A DNA stretch of 64,000 bases from Parastagonospora avenae f. sp. tritici 18332-5 (lineage: Eukaryota; Ascomycota; Dothideomycetes; Pleosporales; Phaeosphaeriaceae). Each line of letters begins with the position of its first letter. Position 1 is the stretch's first letter. A program made the translations under genes and the position numbers. Below, in pieces: positions 10,877 to 23,919 of the stretch. The stretch is from positions 42,758-106,757 of the forward strand of contig JAFJTR010000096.1 of NCBI GenBank assembly GCA_022559985.1, read 5' to 3'. A model generated the notes under the pieces. It had not been told where the DNA came from. It did no database searches and worked only from the letters and a program-made list of their open reading frames with translations.

Positions 10877-13800
10877 TCATGGCTTCTGTGTCCTCTTGCG
10901 CGGGTTCTGGGTGCGCTTTTTGGTAGGGGTCTTCGATGACTCGCCCTCAATGTACTTGAGGAGGTCCTCGATCTTGCGCTGATCGACACGGCCGGTACCA
11001 GTTCGCTGGCCACCAGCTGCGGCGGCGGCGTCGCTCACGGAAGGCGTGGCAGCGGCAGGACGGAGAGGGTTCCTGCCAGTGAGCTGGATACGTCGGATGC
11101 GGCCCTTGGCGAGGTCATTGAGCTGCTTCGCTTGGCTGACGGCGCTCTGTGTGAGTTGCTCGAGCCAGCTCTCAGCCTCCTTGGTGTTGCGATCCTCAGC
11201 GCCGAGAACGTCCTTGAAGATGTTGTAAGACTCGCGCATGCGATTGACGGCACCACGCATGTCCTTGTCCAGGGCGAGGGCCTGTGCGGTCTGGAAGAGC
11301 AGAGTCGCAGTGTTGATCGAGGTTTTGCCTGACACGTCCTCGCAGATGGCCAGGGATGCCTCAAACCAGATGCGTGACTCGTGGTACTGCTTCATCGCCT
11401 GCAGCATGACCGCTGCGTTGTTGAGCGTCGTGATCGAGTCGGGGTGGTCTGCACCGTAGATGATCTTCCACAGCTCAAGTGCGTGGCGAACGTAGACAAG
11501 GGCAGCCTTGGTGTTACCCGAGGCGTGCTCAAAGAGTCCAAGGTTCAGGTATGCCAGGACAGTGTCGGCGTGGTCGACACCAAGAGTGCGCTCAGAGACG
11601 ATGACAGCCTTGTGCGCCAGCTCGAGAGCCGACGCCTTATCGTCCAGATTGAACAGCAGGTTCGACAAGGTGTGGTAAGCGCGAGCGACTTCTGGGTGCA
11701 GGACACCGTAGATCTGCTCGTGCAGCTGCAGAGACTCAAGCAAGAGTTCCTGGCCAAGCTCCTTCTGATCCTGGGCCACGGACATGCGACCAGCCTCAAG
11801 AGCCTCCTCAGCAAGCAAGCTCTTCGGTGAAGCCTCCTTGATGACAGGGACAATGTTGAGGATGTCATCAGCATGGAAGGTCTGCGATGGCAGGCTGACG
11901 GCTGGGCTGTCCGCGCGGGGCGGTGTGATCGTCTTGTTCTTCTTCTTCTTGCTCGATGTGGAGGTGCCATTGGTCTGTGGTGCCGCAGGAGTTGGGGCAG
12001 AGGCTCCGTTGGTGAGCGTCTCCTTGGTGAAGCCATACTGCCTGGTCTGTAGCTGCAGACCGAGCTTAAGGGAGACCTCGCGCAGCAGCTGGAGTTCCTT
12101 GCCGGACTCGACCCACGACTCACCCAGATCGTAGCGGTATCGCAGCGCAATCTGGGCAATGACCTCCTTCTTGAGGCTCTCAGGAGTGAGCTTCTCGAAG
12201 CTGAAGTCGTCCTCGGGCGTCGAGATCATCTGCTTGATCTCCTCGTCGCACTCAGCAACAGGCTTGGTGTTTGCGCCAGCGCCCAAGAGGCAGTTCAACA
12301 AGTGTGCAACACAAGCCGCGGAGAAGGGAGTAGAGACATTCCGCAACTTCGAGTTGGCGAAGTGCTTGAAACCACGTGCAATCATCTCCTGGACGATGAG
12401 ACGCTTCAGGGCCTGGAGTCGTGGATCAGGCTTGTCAGATAGCTCAGCGATCTTGCCCAGGTAGCGGATGTTGACACCACGCTTGTGCAGGAGCGAGCTC
12501 AATGACTGGCCGTCCATTGGGAATCCGACCTCGCCATCCTTGAGCTCAGTGATCATGCGGGGGATCACCTCAGTCTGGAGGTGGTCGCAGGCAGCGCGAA
12601 CCTCGGCCTCGTCCTTGGCCCACTCTGCCTTGTCCTCGTCTGACTGCGGTGTCTGTCCGGAAAAGACATCAGGGTTGAGTGCGAACGAGAAGCCGGAAAT
12701 GTCAACACGGTCTTGCTCGGGCTCAGCCTCTGCCTTCTTCTCGTCAACCTCTTTTCCTGCATCGGCCTTCTTCTGTGCCTTCGCGGCCTCCTTCTGTGCC
12801 TTGACAGCGTCCTTCGCGGCCTTCTTTGCTGCCTTCGCCTTCTCCTTCTTGGCGGCCTTCTCCTCTTCTTCGTCAGAGTCCTCTTCCGACGAGTCAGAGT
12901 CTTCGTCTGAATCTTCTTCCGACTCGTCCGATTCCTCCTCAGACGAACTCTCCTCTTCCTTCTCTTCCTTCTTGGCGGGTGCTGCGGGCTTGTTGGCCTT
13001 CTTGTCAATCTCGTTCTTGACATACTCCCGTAGCTTCAACCTGCCGTAAGACTCGACGAGTTCAGGGCGCAATGTCGCCATGCGATGGGGGTAATTCTTC
13101 TCGCTCAGCTTTGCGTCCTCGTCCTTGCTGGGCTCGCTCCAGTGTTCCTCGATCCAGGCGACGTCCAGCGGTGTGAGGCGGTACAGATCGAGTGCGTATC
13201 GTCGACCGTCCGTACCGATAAGACCCTTGGTCTCCACACTTCCCTCAAGCTCGTGGCGCACATTGTCCTTGTCCCATACGGGATGCTTCTTGACGCGCAG
13301 CGCCTTGGACAGCTGCTCGAAGAGAGGCACGAACGACTTGTCGTCTGCAACAATCTCCTTGCCTTCAACCGCGCCATAGTCGATCTGGTGCTCTCCGGGA
13401 TCCCGCTGCTTGAAGATACCCGGTACGATGCTCTGACCGACGATACGCTTTCCAAGGAAGTCTACAACGACGGTCCCGGAAGTGAACAGGTTGGGGATGT
13501 CGAGGTTGTTGACTGCTCGTACCCCGATAACATCCTTACCCACAGCTACGCGAGCAGCCTCGTCACCGCCCTCAGTGCCGAAAGTGCCAACGCCGTCGGC
13601 ACCGAAAGAGTAGAAGATGTTGTTGTAGACGAAGATCTGCGCATCCTTGGCCTCTGTGGGGTTCAGGGGCGCAATCTCTCCACGAGCTACGAGCATCGCA
13701 CCGCGAGTCGCAGCATCGTTGTAGTCCGCAAAGAGCTTCGAGGTCAGACGCTCGCGGAAGACACGGTCGTGGACGGCCTCCTTGGGCATTTCTCGCGTTG

Positions 13801-15070
13801 ACTGGAACTCTTCATTCCAGTCGCGGAGGGTGTCGGTGTTCTCGACGCCAGAGATAAGGTAGCTCTCCTGTGTCCGCGCAAGGTCCGGCTGGTGTGTGGT
13901 GAGGGAGGACGTTGGTGGTGGAACCAACCAGGGGTTCGCTGGGATCGCATTCGAGAGCTGGAAGATGGTAAGAAGCTCCTTCTTCGCGTTGTGCTCAAGC
14001 AACTGCTGGAACGACGCTTCGAAAGAAGGCGAGAGTTTCTCAAGCAGAGTGAGCAGAGAGTGAGCGTGCAGGGCTTTAAGTCCCTGTCGCGGCGCGGGGT
14101 CAAAGCTGGCGTTCGACGACTTGTTGACGTAGAAACCTGTGACGTGGCTGGTGATGTGGTGCTGCTCGTTCTCGTTGGTCATGGCGACAAGGTACAGGAG
14201 GTGGCCCTTGGTTCGCAAGTGGTACGGCGGAGGATTCCATGCGGACAGCGCGATCGACTTTATGCACTTCGGCGCGGATTCCTGTGGTGGGGGCAGCAAG
14301 TTCTTGATTGCTCCCGAAGACTTGAAGTCGTAGTCTGCCAGCGGCGATTGCTCAGGGCCGTCCTCCTTGGGCTTCCCTGACTGGTCCAAGCCCACGGTGT
14401 CGTGCAGCGAGAGACCAGCCATGATACCGTGCAGCGCATCAGTGCGGTCACCAGCAGCACCAATGAGCTCTCGGACACGGATTACATGTAACCGGGCCTC
14501 CTTCTCGTTGTACGGATCCTCCTTGACCTCAAGAACTGAATCTGGGCCAAGCTCTGGGACCTCGGACAGGTCGACGAAGTCGTTGATGCGCTGTCCCTTG
14601 TGCTCGAGGTGGAAGCAAGAGTACTGGAATGTGTTCGGCATCTCGATAATAGACTGGCGGAGGTCCTGCACCTGCTCGGCCGTCGATATCTACCACTGTT
14701 AATTTTATGTCGTGACATGACGGAAGTGTGTACGGACCGTCATCGGAATCTCGAATGGCTCGTGGGGCAGCTTGATCTTAATTTGGAAAATGTCTGTATA
14801 TGGTCAGCTTGAACTACGCATGTCGTGACTCAATACACTTACTGTCTGGCAGCTGGCCATTCGCACCATCCTCCTCGGTCCCCTCGACCTCGCCATTGAC
14901 ATCCTGCTCTTTACTGGGAGTCTGGGCTACCTCTGCGGTGACATTTGTGTTAGCCATAGCTGCACTGAGCTGCATGAACAGGAAAAGTCGGGGGTTGTGT
15001 GGACATTTCCTGTCGCGTGTGGTGTGGAGAGCTCACCAGATTTGGAAGCGTCATTGCTGGATGCCGCCAT
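10877..15070 (-). CDS. clu1: Clustered mitochondria protein Clu1/Tif31
   Basis: Four exons, 15070-15037, 14959-14843, 14793-14738 and 14689-10877, giving 1339 residues, close to the family's usual 1250-1350. Early exons give IFQIKIKLPHEPFEIPMT joined to ISTAEQVQDLRQSI, the family's ubiquitin-like N-terminus. A CLU domain follows (residues about 350-600, with AAIRGAMLV-like ATRGAMLVARGEI and AQIFVYNNIFYS). Residues about 635-720 form a Glu/Ser then Lys/Ala low-complexity linker. TPR repeats lie at about 1050-1215 (for example GVLHPEVARAYHTLSNLLFN). The C-terminus is basic. Clu1 homologues bind mRNAs for mitochondrial proteins and control mitochondrial distribution; yeast Tif31 co-purifies with eIF3. 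The third intron uses an unusual GTCCGT donor. Confidence 0.95.
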
Positions 15071-15748
15071 GATTGCGAACTTCGGCGGGCACAACTACAA
15101 TTCCAGTAAAGAGTGGCTGCAAAATAAAGGAACGGGTCTAGGTAACGTAGGGAATGTAACAGAAAGGCGCATTAATGTACAATGGCACACGTTGGAGGTG
15201 TAAAGAGAAATGTTCCTCCGTGCATCAATACGTAGATAATTTTTGCAAAACTCGTGAGACTCTTCTCCGCATCCAGCCGATAGGAAGCTAGTCCGGCCCT
15301 GTCTCGCCGAAAAGACCCCGGGCACATAACGGCCCCCATCATTCGCTACGAGGCTATCTGCAGTCAGAACCCAATCGCTGGGTCTGTGCTACTTGCCATT
15401 ACCTTTCCTGAAATACTACAAGGCTGACGGTAGTCGCGATCAAAATAGTTTGGATTATGTAGTCGGCACGGGGTCGCGAAGATGCAGCAACCTCACTGCC
15501 TCCAACGATAGAAGCTACGGGGCCATGGCGCGCCAAGCTCATCTGTGCATCCCTATCTTCTCCACAACATCAGTCAATAATAGCACCTGTTGCATCACCT
15601 CTTCTCAGTTTCATCTCATTGTGTCGCTATCTGTCGCTCATTTTTCTCTCTTTTCTTTCCGCGCCTCTGTACCTCAATTGTACCTCATGTGCTAGCTGGA
15701 CACGTGCGCACACGCGACACGTATCCCGGCAAGTCCACAACGGTAATA
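15071..15748. promoter_or_regulatory. Divergent promoter, Clu1 and mitochondrial ATPase
   Basis: A 678-base gap between two divergently transcribed genes, both tied to mitochondria, so a shared promoter is plausible. No TATA box stands out. The region close to the + strand gene is pyrimidine-rich (15600-15690), as is common before fungal transcription starts. Confidence 0.5.
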
Positions 15749-17586
15749 ATGTTAATGCTACGACCCATATTGAGGACACAGATCGCGCGGGCCCATGTCG
15801 CGTTTCAACACCAGCAACCGCGCGCCTTCTTCCAGCAGATACAGCAGGCTGGTCCTGGAAGAGTGACCGTATGCCAGCCATTGTTTGCGCGCGCTCTGAG
15901 TGGGCAGTCTGGCCCACCAACTCCTGGAAATGATGCACCAAATCCAATTGATGATGCTACGGAAAGTGCACAGGAAGAGGAGGAGCGACGTGAAGCGAAA
16001 AAGGAAGCTTGGAGAAGTACAGCTTGGAAGATGTTTGAAGCCGCTGCAACTACCGGTGCCAGCATCTTCATCCTAGCCTGCGTGGGTATTGGGTACACAA
16101 AGTACTACAAGTGGAACGTCCTCGAGAAGATGGAAAACGCCTTTAGGGAAGGCGATCCTGTTCTAGACCTCGCCGCGAGTGGAAAAGAAGTGCCCCGAGA
16201 GACCACACGACATGAAGTGACCCATACCCCTGCCGACGAGGAAGATGGTGAGCGATGGATCATACGTGACGAACAAGAGAAGATTGATCAAATCGTCAAA
16301 GGCCAGCTCAAAGGGCGCTACCATTTGTTATTAGGCGAGAAAGGGACCGGCAAGAGCTCCATGCTCATCGACGCAATGGCGAAAATCAATGGTGAAGGCT
16401 GCTCTATGATGGAGGCTCACGCTGATCTTGAAGTGTTTCGTGTCCGCCTCGGTCGCTGCTTGGACTTTGAATATCACGAGGACAACATTGGATCACTCTT
16501 CTCGATACGTGGACCACGTGACGCTGGTGCAATCTTGGACATTGAGCGCGCCTTCAACAAGTTGGAAAAGGTGGCACTCAGAAGGAGACAAAAGGTCGGA
16601 CGACCGCTCATTCTCATCATCAACCAGGCGCATCTCATTCGGGACGACGAAGATGGACGCGACTTGATCGAACTCATCCAGCAACGCGCGGAACAATGGG
16701 CAGCCTCTAATCTAGCTACCATCATCATCAATTCCGACAAGTACTGGGTCTTTGAACGCTTGAAGCATCATGCAACACGCATGGAAGTACACCAGATCAA
16801 AGACCTCAAGAAAGAACCCGCCATGCAAGCACTCCGCAACTACCGCATGAAGTACTGGAAAGAGAAGCCAAGCAACTCCATCCTGGAAGAAGTGTACGAC
16901 AAGATAGGAGGTCGTCTCACCTTCCTCAACCGCGTGGCTAAATCCGAAGACATGCTACAAAAATGCGACCACATCTGCGACATGGAGAAGATCTGGTTCC
17001 TGAACAACTGCGCGATCCTCGGCGAGGAAATGGACGACGACGTCATGGATCAGCAGAAATATGCTGTAAGTCCGACCAACTCCAGCTCCAGTTCTCTAAA
17101 TTACGATACATGAAACACTAACCCCCACAGTCCACAGCAATGGTCCTCGCCAACGCCCTCTACAAATCCTCCCTCGAGATGGACGCAACCTACGACCCCT
17201 CGACCGGCCACATCCTGCCCGAAATCCCCCTGCACCGTGCGCGATTCATCATGACGCGCTCCGACTTCATCCGCCAGCACCACGACCTGTCCATCTTCAG
17301 CATCGACTCGCGCGCCATGGTGCGCGCCGACAGCGTGCCCATGCAGCGCGCCTTCAACGAATTGTGCTCCGAGCCGGGCTTTGAAGAGTTCCTCGAGGCG
17401 ACGCTCGAGCGTATTGGAGACATTGAGAGCTTGGGCCGCACGAAGGAACTGACGTTTAAGGATCTGTGGGAGGGAGGCAAGTATAGGCTTACGAGGCGCG
17501 ATGGGAAGGGGCGGGTTGAGGGGAGTGTGGAGATGGAGACGGTGGAGAAGAAGGGGGATGAGGGTGGAGATGGGAAGGATGATTGA
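15749..17586 (+). CDS. Mitochondrial P-loop ATPase with one membrane segment
   Basis: Two exons, 15749-17065 and 17131-17586, with a 65-nt intron (GCTGTAAGT donor, CACTAAC branch, CCCACAG acceptor). 590 residues. The start at 15749 gives an Arg-rich N-terminus (MLMLRPILRTQIARAHVAF) like a mitochondrial presequence. One membrane helix lies near residues 95-115 (GASIFILACVGIGYTKYYKW). A Walker A motif GEKGTGKS is near residue 196 and a Walker B-like LILIINQAH near 286. The C-terminal region probably folds as the winged helix seen in this fungal ATPase family. It is likely an inner-membrane AAA-type protein; its substrate is unknown. The tail (RVEGSVEMETVEKKGDEGG) is charged and low in complexity. 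Confidence 0.82.
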
Positions 17587-20500
17587 TGTGGTCGATGGGT
17601 TATGACGCATGATGGAATGGGGTCTGGCAACCACGGAATTTGACGTGTTGGATGCGGATATGTAACTTTACTGGGCGGCACACTTTATCCTTTCGTTGTG
17701 GAAGGTAGTGATACCCCTTCCTTTTTCCTTTGCCTTAACTGCTGTATCGACTTTCTTAGAACTTATATATCATTCCTATGTCACATTTTCAAGCCGTTAT
17801 CATCGCCTCGTGTCTAATTCGCGACGGTGCACCCGGATAACTATCATATCTGAATTCCATCGCGCAGCGCAAAGAGTCGGGGATATCGAGGCAGCTCATC
17901 ACGTACCCTCGTAACAAACAGCGGTAGTATAGCTCATTGTTCTTTCATGCATTTCAACGTTTATTCACAATCTACTAGCTACACTCTATTATTCGTGCTC
18001 TCCTCTCTTACGACGAAGCTCTCCAGCTAACACCAACGATACGAATCTTACCACCGCCCCTTGTTCGCATCATTTCACTATTCCAAACTCACAACGCGCG
18101 ACACACAACCGCAAAACACTCGAGGACAAGTTTCGAGAATTGTGCAGCTTGTGCTCAAGCAGTCTACGAGTTTCCAAGGTTAGCTGTGATTAGACATGTG
18201 ACTACCGACATTGAGAATTATTTTCTTATTGACTTGTCGCAAAGCACAATTAAATGACCACATCGTACGTGCGTGGAGAATTTATCTTCCCGCATCGCCC
18301 AGCCTACAATCAATCCTCGCACTGATAAGATTTGCGTTACTATCGACTGCTGTAATTGGTTTTCTTGTTGCAAATGTGCACACAACGTCCAGATAATCCC
18401 ACCTCCATCGAAAATCAATGCATTCCAAATTTAGGAAAAAGCACAATATCAATCTCGACAAATAACAGCACTTGATGCAAAGTTCGCACCTATTCCCCCG
18501 CCCAGCCCACTTTCAATCCTTTGTGTAGCGAAATACTAGCTAGTATCTCGCTGAGAAAGGAATAGATCAGCGCTGTTGACGGAATGGTAACTCCGAATTT
18601 CAAGACTATAGATTAGTGATGTAGGATTTGAAATTTCGTCGTCAGGTGCGCAATCCCCTCGTCAAAAAAGCACATGCTCGCACACCTTTGGGCGTCCAGT
18701 AGTTACTCTTTATGGGAAAAAAACATTGCATTCCAAAGGCGTTACATCGCGGAAAAACCGACCAACGCAAAATTAATATACCAGACTAATTATATCTCAA
18801 TCTCTCCGTTCTTATCATGATCAGAATTAGATGTAACGTGTCGAATACATAGTCTTCAAAAATTGTATTCCGCTTGTAATGGTGGTGGTGTAGCTATAGC
18901 AGAATTTGACGTTTGTTGTATGTTCATGTGACTACGCAAAGGTTTGTAGAGAGTTCCGTATTATAGTTGGCAATTGGGACAAGATACAAAGGTCAGATGT
19001 TCTCCGAAGATGTACTTTCAGTATTGAGAAGAGGTGCAGACATTATTCAGTCCGGAGTTCTCACGAGCATCTAGATATTTCCTCCGTGAGGGGTGCACAT
19101 ATACTTTACCGTCTGCACATATCCGTGAAGCTACAAATTTTACCGCGAATGCTTCTGAGACGGAAGGATCATCGACAGAGCCATGACGGCATGCCCTCTT
19201 ATACACCAGCCTTATCGAAGCCGAACCATCGGCAACTCTCAAGTGCAGTATCAACGGCCCATATGCCGTCGGCATCCACAATCTAATACCATGTCATCAC
19301 CCAATCTACTGCCGTGAAGCAGTCAGACATCACATACTGTCAGCGAGCGGTGTAAATCGTCCACTTGGACAGATTCCACGATCGAGTCACACTCATCCCG
19401 CCATCACCACGACTCCTCATACGCTGCGATTACGATAGTGAGACGCGAATATGCGCACCCCGCTGACTGTGCGCGCAGCTCTCGTAAGCCTCACCGTGCG
19501 GGTCAACGGTCAGCCCCGCGGATGGGTGTATCCGCCTCCATGTCTCACTGGCGAACCTGCGTTCCCACCAACACCGCTGACGTGAGTCGCCCCCCGCACG
19601 GTTAGCAGCGCCAAGGAGGTGTGCAAATGCAAAGAAAAGTGTAAGGCTGACGAATGCGAATATTGGAGCTGCGTAATCTGCTGCTTTGGGAGAGTACGGT
19701 GGTTCCGGGCGCCTGGGTCGGTCGGCTGCGAGTGAGACGCAGAGTGCTGAGCACCACAGGCGGGGGATGCGAATTAGTGGCCGATGCAAGGTTCGTTATC
19801 GGTATGCAGATTGATGGTTCGGTGAAATGACAGGCTGCTGCTATTTCCGCACCAGAGAACCAGGCTGCAATTCTGGGCTCGCGTGTAACCTCATGTGGGT
19901 GCGTGGAGCTGCGGAAGGAACCTTGATGCGCACTGCAGTATCGATAGTGCCTACAATGCATGGGTAGGTAGCGAGAACTCTGCATCTTACAGCGGAGGCG
20001 TCGTAGAATGATACGCAAGGCACGTTGCGTAAAGCCGATGCGGAACTCAACAAGTTAGCTGTGTAACGCCTTGCTCGATTTGAAATCCCGATTCGAAATT
20101 CGACGAGCATTCGCATTCGAGGGAGACACGACCTGTCTTAAAGATAGCGACGAACGACAAACGCCTCCACACGGGAGGCTGCAGCATCGATGTCGCGTGC
20201 CATGCACTCCGGGTATAGGAACTGGTGTTCGTCAGCCGTAATTTTCCCATGCGCAAACACGCTGAGGCTGCGTAACACGTGTATGACGCCGCGACCCGTG
20301 CCTAGCGAGCTTCAGTGCGGCGCACAACAGCATGCGAGGATGCGAATATGAGCCCGGAACCAGGTCCGTGAAATTTCGCCTTGGCAGATCTGTTTGTGGC
20401 ATGGATGCGATCGTAGGGGAAATAACAACGCGCGTAAGGATACGAAGGATGGACAGAAAATGAGCGAGGCGAAATGTTCCGTGATTGTCGTTGGAATTGG

Positions 20501-23480
20501 GCGCTGGCGCGTGGAAGATCTTCAGGGACAAGCCGAGGTTGCAATCGGCGTCGACGCTTGAGGTCATTTTGCTGATCGCGGGAAAGTCCAAACGACGGAC
20601 AGCTCGCGTAGTTATGATGGGCAGGTTTGGTTCACCTTGCATAATGCAGGACGGTTGCTTTGCTGAAAAAGGACAGTCCTGGAGGAGCGATAATTGCTGG
20701 CATTATTAAGGCGTGCGTGAAACGTTGCAATAACCACAAGTCATATTCCCGCATTGGGTCGAGTCCACCGGCTAAGTGTCATATCGGCTGTGTGGTGAAG
20801 CAAGCCGGCCCGTCAGCTTTGATGAACGGTCCGAGAGGGTGCGGTATTCTCCTTGATGTTCCATCAGAGTTTATCGAAGCATAAACTTCGTCCACTGATG
20901 GGCGGGATTATTGAACGGAGCCATTTCCGCGGATGTTTCAGCGAAGCCGCTTCTAGTAGGTGGGCAGAGGCCCGCAGAGACTTCCACGTGTCGGGCAGGG
21001 TTGCCGTGCAGGTCGTGTCCTCTTCGATCAGCCATCCCTGTTCGCTTCCACCGGAGTGGGCATCCGCTGCAGATTGCAGTAGCGCGCTCAAAGTGGTCGA
21101 CGAAACCGTTCGACAGCATCCACTTGCCCGTCTCCCCGCAAGCCAAAGTTGATGATAATCATCTATGGAGGATGCCGTAGCGTAGCTGTCATATTGAGCG
21201 TTGAACGTGGAATGGCCGTGTGACAACGATGCTGCTGGTAAAAAGGGTGCACTGGGCGCCTGCATGAGGCCGTGTCGAGCAATAGCCCATGAGTTTGAGG
21301 ACGATCGCCCTGTTTGTCAGGCTGCATGCTGTATTTGCACGCTGTTGGCCGTCCGCGCACATCGGAAGGCCCTCGCCGTGTTTTTTCTTCGTTGAGGTGG
21401 CTGGCCAAATAATGATGCCTGCGATGTGGTATATGTGCCTGACTAAGGCTGCACCCCTGTCAATACCCATCCGGTAAGGGGTGTGCACATCGGCTTGCAA
21501 GCCGCCCGCAGCCAATGAGCATCGTTTGAGGATGCGAATTATATTATTGGCACTGTGGCATCAGGCAGATTGAGAGAGAACCGGTTGGCAGAACGGAGCA
21601 CCTTCTGAAGGAAGAAGGCAGCGTCATGGTGACTCTCCGTGCCAAAAGCAACGCTCGCCTGGACGGCTCGTGGCCAGCGACTCTGGACGACAATGACGCA
21701 GCGGGCGACAGGCGAATTTTGACAGCTGCACAGCGGGTTGTGCGTGGAACCGGCTCCAGGATCAGACCCCAGCAGGTGCAGCAGCGTTGCAGCGAGCGAT
21801 GAGCGTGTCCAGGTCGATGCTTGCACGGCAACCGTGTCCTTGGAGCGATCGGCGCAGAGAATGCGACTGCACAGTACGAAGGAGTGAGGCTTAGATCAGG
21901 CTCTCCTGGCGACACATTCCAGACGCTATTGAATGAGAATGTTGCGCGCTGTGTAGGATAGACTGCGGGTGACATCCATGGAGGGCGGGCAGTGAGACAC
22001 CTTGCTGGATCGGGCATGCTTCCAGAAAGCATAGGGTGCATACATGCAGGATGTCGTGGCGCCGGGGACCCACCGCGAACCGGGCAACGCTCTCATTACG
22101 GCCGTCGGCGGTGCTGTTGCAGCGTCAACGGGCGATGCCTGGCGGTCGAGGGTGGGAGACGAACAGTTAGGTGAGAGACACGGCAGTGAGGGTGGAGGGG
22201 AGTGGGAGTGCTCGGTGGCAGCTTCCTGATTGACTGTGCGGCAGAGCGTGGAGGAAGGAGCGGCCCAGCGCAGCAATCATCCCACGTGGCGCGAGACAGC
22301 GATAGACGACTTCCTCTCGCCATGAGCATCGTCGCAAGAGAAGCGATACGCTCAACAACAAGCATCTGAATCATTCGCACCAGCCAGCACATCCAGCACA
22401 TCCAGCACCCAGCACTCCCAGCAGACTGGGCGCCAGGGCGAGCCTGCGATGGAATGGAGAGATGAATCAGCGCGCAGCAGTGGGTCCCATCGGGGAAGGA
22501 GTCCCGCAGGTTGTGAGGCGTTTCTAACCTTCCAGCATTGCTTCTGGCGCGGAACCAACAAGCGCGGCACGGCGAGTCAAGGCCCAGTGCCAGCGACGGC
22601 AGCAGCCAGAGCCAGCAGCCAGCAGGGCAGCCGGAGTAGGTCGCGCGCGCTGACGCTATCTCATCTAAGCGTGCGCGGGTGTCTCACCGGGGGGGTTCCG
22701 TGTTGGAGGCGGCCCGATGAGTCGTGACTCTTGCTTGGGCGTCGACAGACACACGAGGAGTCGTTGCGCTCGGGGAGCAGGAGGAAGTTCCTCGCAGAAT
22801 CAGTGCTCACCACTGCTCGCCAGCGTCGCCCTTCACAACCACGCCCATCCATGCCGTAGCCGTTGGTTTGGCCCTGTGCTAGCGCTGCAGGTACGGTTCC
22901 TAGCGGCGCAGGGGATAACCTTTGTCGTGGATTTGGCGGATTTGGTGGATTCAGCTGCGCAGATCATCCTGGCTCCCTGTCGCTGCCGCACACAATTTCT
23001 GCCACAAGCAGGCCTGCACTGGGCGACAGGGAGCTAGTTGAAACACCCCCGAAAGTCCCGTCTGCTCCCGGCACGTCATGTAGTCTGCGCGCTGTCTTCC
23101 TGAGAAAAGCACAGTCGCTCATTTTATTTGTCTCGCCGCCAGGCCAAGGCCTTTTGGCTACTCAGTTACAGGCCCCTTATTCTGGCCCACACGTTATATC
23201 AGGCACGGCGCCCTCCCGTCGGAATTTCTTACTCCCATCCTCACTCCCTTTGACGCATCCACTCATTCCTGCTCATCCGAGCCCAGCGCCTACCTGGCTG
23301 TAGACCACTGGTACACGACACTATTTAATCGAGCTTACCCACACACCAAGCCCACCAAGCCCAGTCACGCCAGCACCACACTCGTTCTCGTCCCGTTTCG
23401 TTACTTATCTGTTTTCCATCGGTCGTCCTCGCACAGCCCTACTCAGCCGTCGCTGACATACATCCTGGCTCAAGCCATCT
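17587..23480. other. About 5.9 kb gene-free region with recurrent GATGCGAAT words
   Basis: No frame in this stretch shows family resemblance, a start with plausible context and matching splice sites together. The words GGATGCGAAT or near variants recur at about 19765, 20338 and 21529, with ATGCGAATA-type variants near 19445 and 19655 and an inverted one near 20108. The base composition shifts from AT-rich (17.7-19.0 kb) to GC-richer (19.3-23.3 kb). It ends at the start of a transcript-like structure near 23.3 kb, so it may be an unusually long promoter, or hold non-coding transcripts. See findings. Confidence 0.45.
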
Positions 23481-23553
23481 GTAAGTCCGAACCTGGTGTT
23501 ACGACATCTATATATGGCCGCCCCGTGGAACACCGTCCTGACATAAAACCCAG
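23481..23553 (+). other. Likely 5'UTR intron of the micro-ORF transcript
   Basis: Consensus fungal intron of 73 nt: CATCT|GTAAGTCC donor, CCTGACAT branch motif, AACCCAG acceptor. It lies 20 bases ahead of an ATG in good context (CCAACAACATG), which argues that the downstream small ORF belongs to a real mRNA. Confidence 0.6.
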
Positions 23554-23573
23554 ACAACACACCCACCAACAAC

Positions 23574-23666
23574 ATGATCTTCAGAGAGTCAGAATCCCTC
23601 AACATGGGCCGTGGATGCTACGACACCACCGGCACCCCCAAGCCGCCGCCACCACCGCCCAAATAA
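23574..23666 (+). CDS. Micro-ORF 1, 30-residue proline-tailed peptide
   Basis: ATG in strong context (CAACAACATG) directly after a consensus 5'UTR intron. The peptide is 30 residues, begins MIFRESESLNMGRGCYD and ends in six prolines and a lysine. It has no signal peptide or membrane segment. It is followed 77 bases later by a second small ORF that is itself split by a consensus intron. It could be a functional micropeptide or an upstream ORF regulating the second frame. I do not recognise it with confidence. Confidence 0.45.
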   Translation: MIFRESESLNMGRGCYDTTGTPKPPPPPPK

Positions 23667-23743
23667 GGCCCATCGTGAAGCACTCTCGACGGAACACAGA
23701 CAACGCCGGCTCTTTTCCTCGTCTTCGCACTGCCGGTCCAGCA

Positions 23744-23919
23744 ATGTGCCGCAATCACACCGTGTTCCGTTGGGAGCAGAGGGATGACATCCCGCGCGTC
23801 GTAAGTGACAGCTGCACTACACCTTGCATGAGCACCCTGACTAACCAACATGACTGCAGCCCTATGCCAATTCCGCATCACACCACCACAACCATTCGCA
23901 TCGCCACTCTCGTTTCTAG
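23744..23919 (+). CDS. Micro-ORF 2, spliced 38-residue His-rich peptide
   Basis: Two exons, 23744-23800 and 23860-23919, separated by a 59-nt intron with GTAAGT donor, CTGAC/CTAAC branch motifs and TGCAG acceptor. Splicing keeps the frame: MCRNHTVFRWEQRDD leads to IPRV, then PYANSASHHHNHSHRHSRF and a stop. A consensus intron that joins two short open frames in phase is unlikely by chance. The His-rich tail could bind metal; that is speculation. Alternatively both small ORFs lie in a long untranslated RNA. Confidence 0.45.

Noticed and set aside
12468..13049. Ser/Glu-rich + strand frames opposite Clu1
   Set aside because: Antisense shadow of the Glu/Ser and Lys/Ala linker of Clu1.
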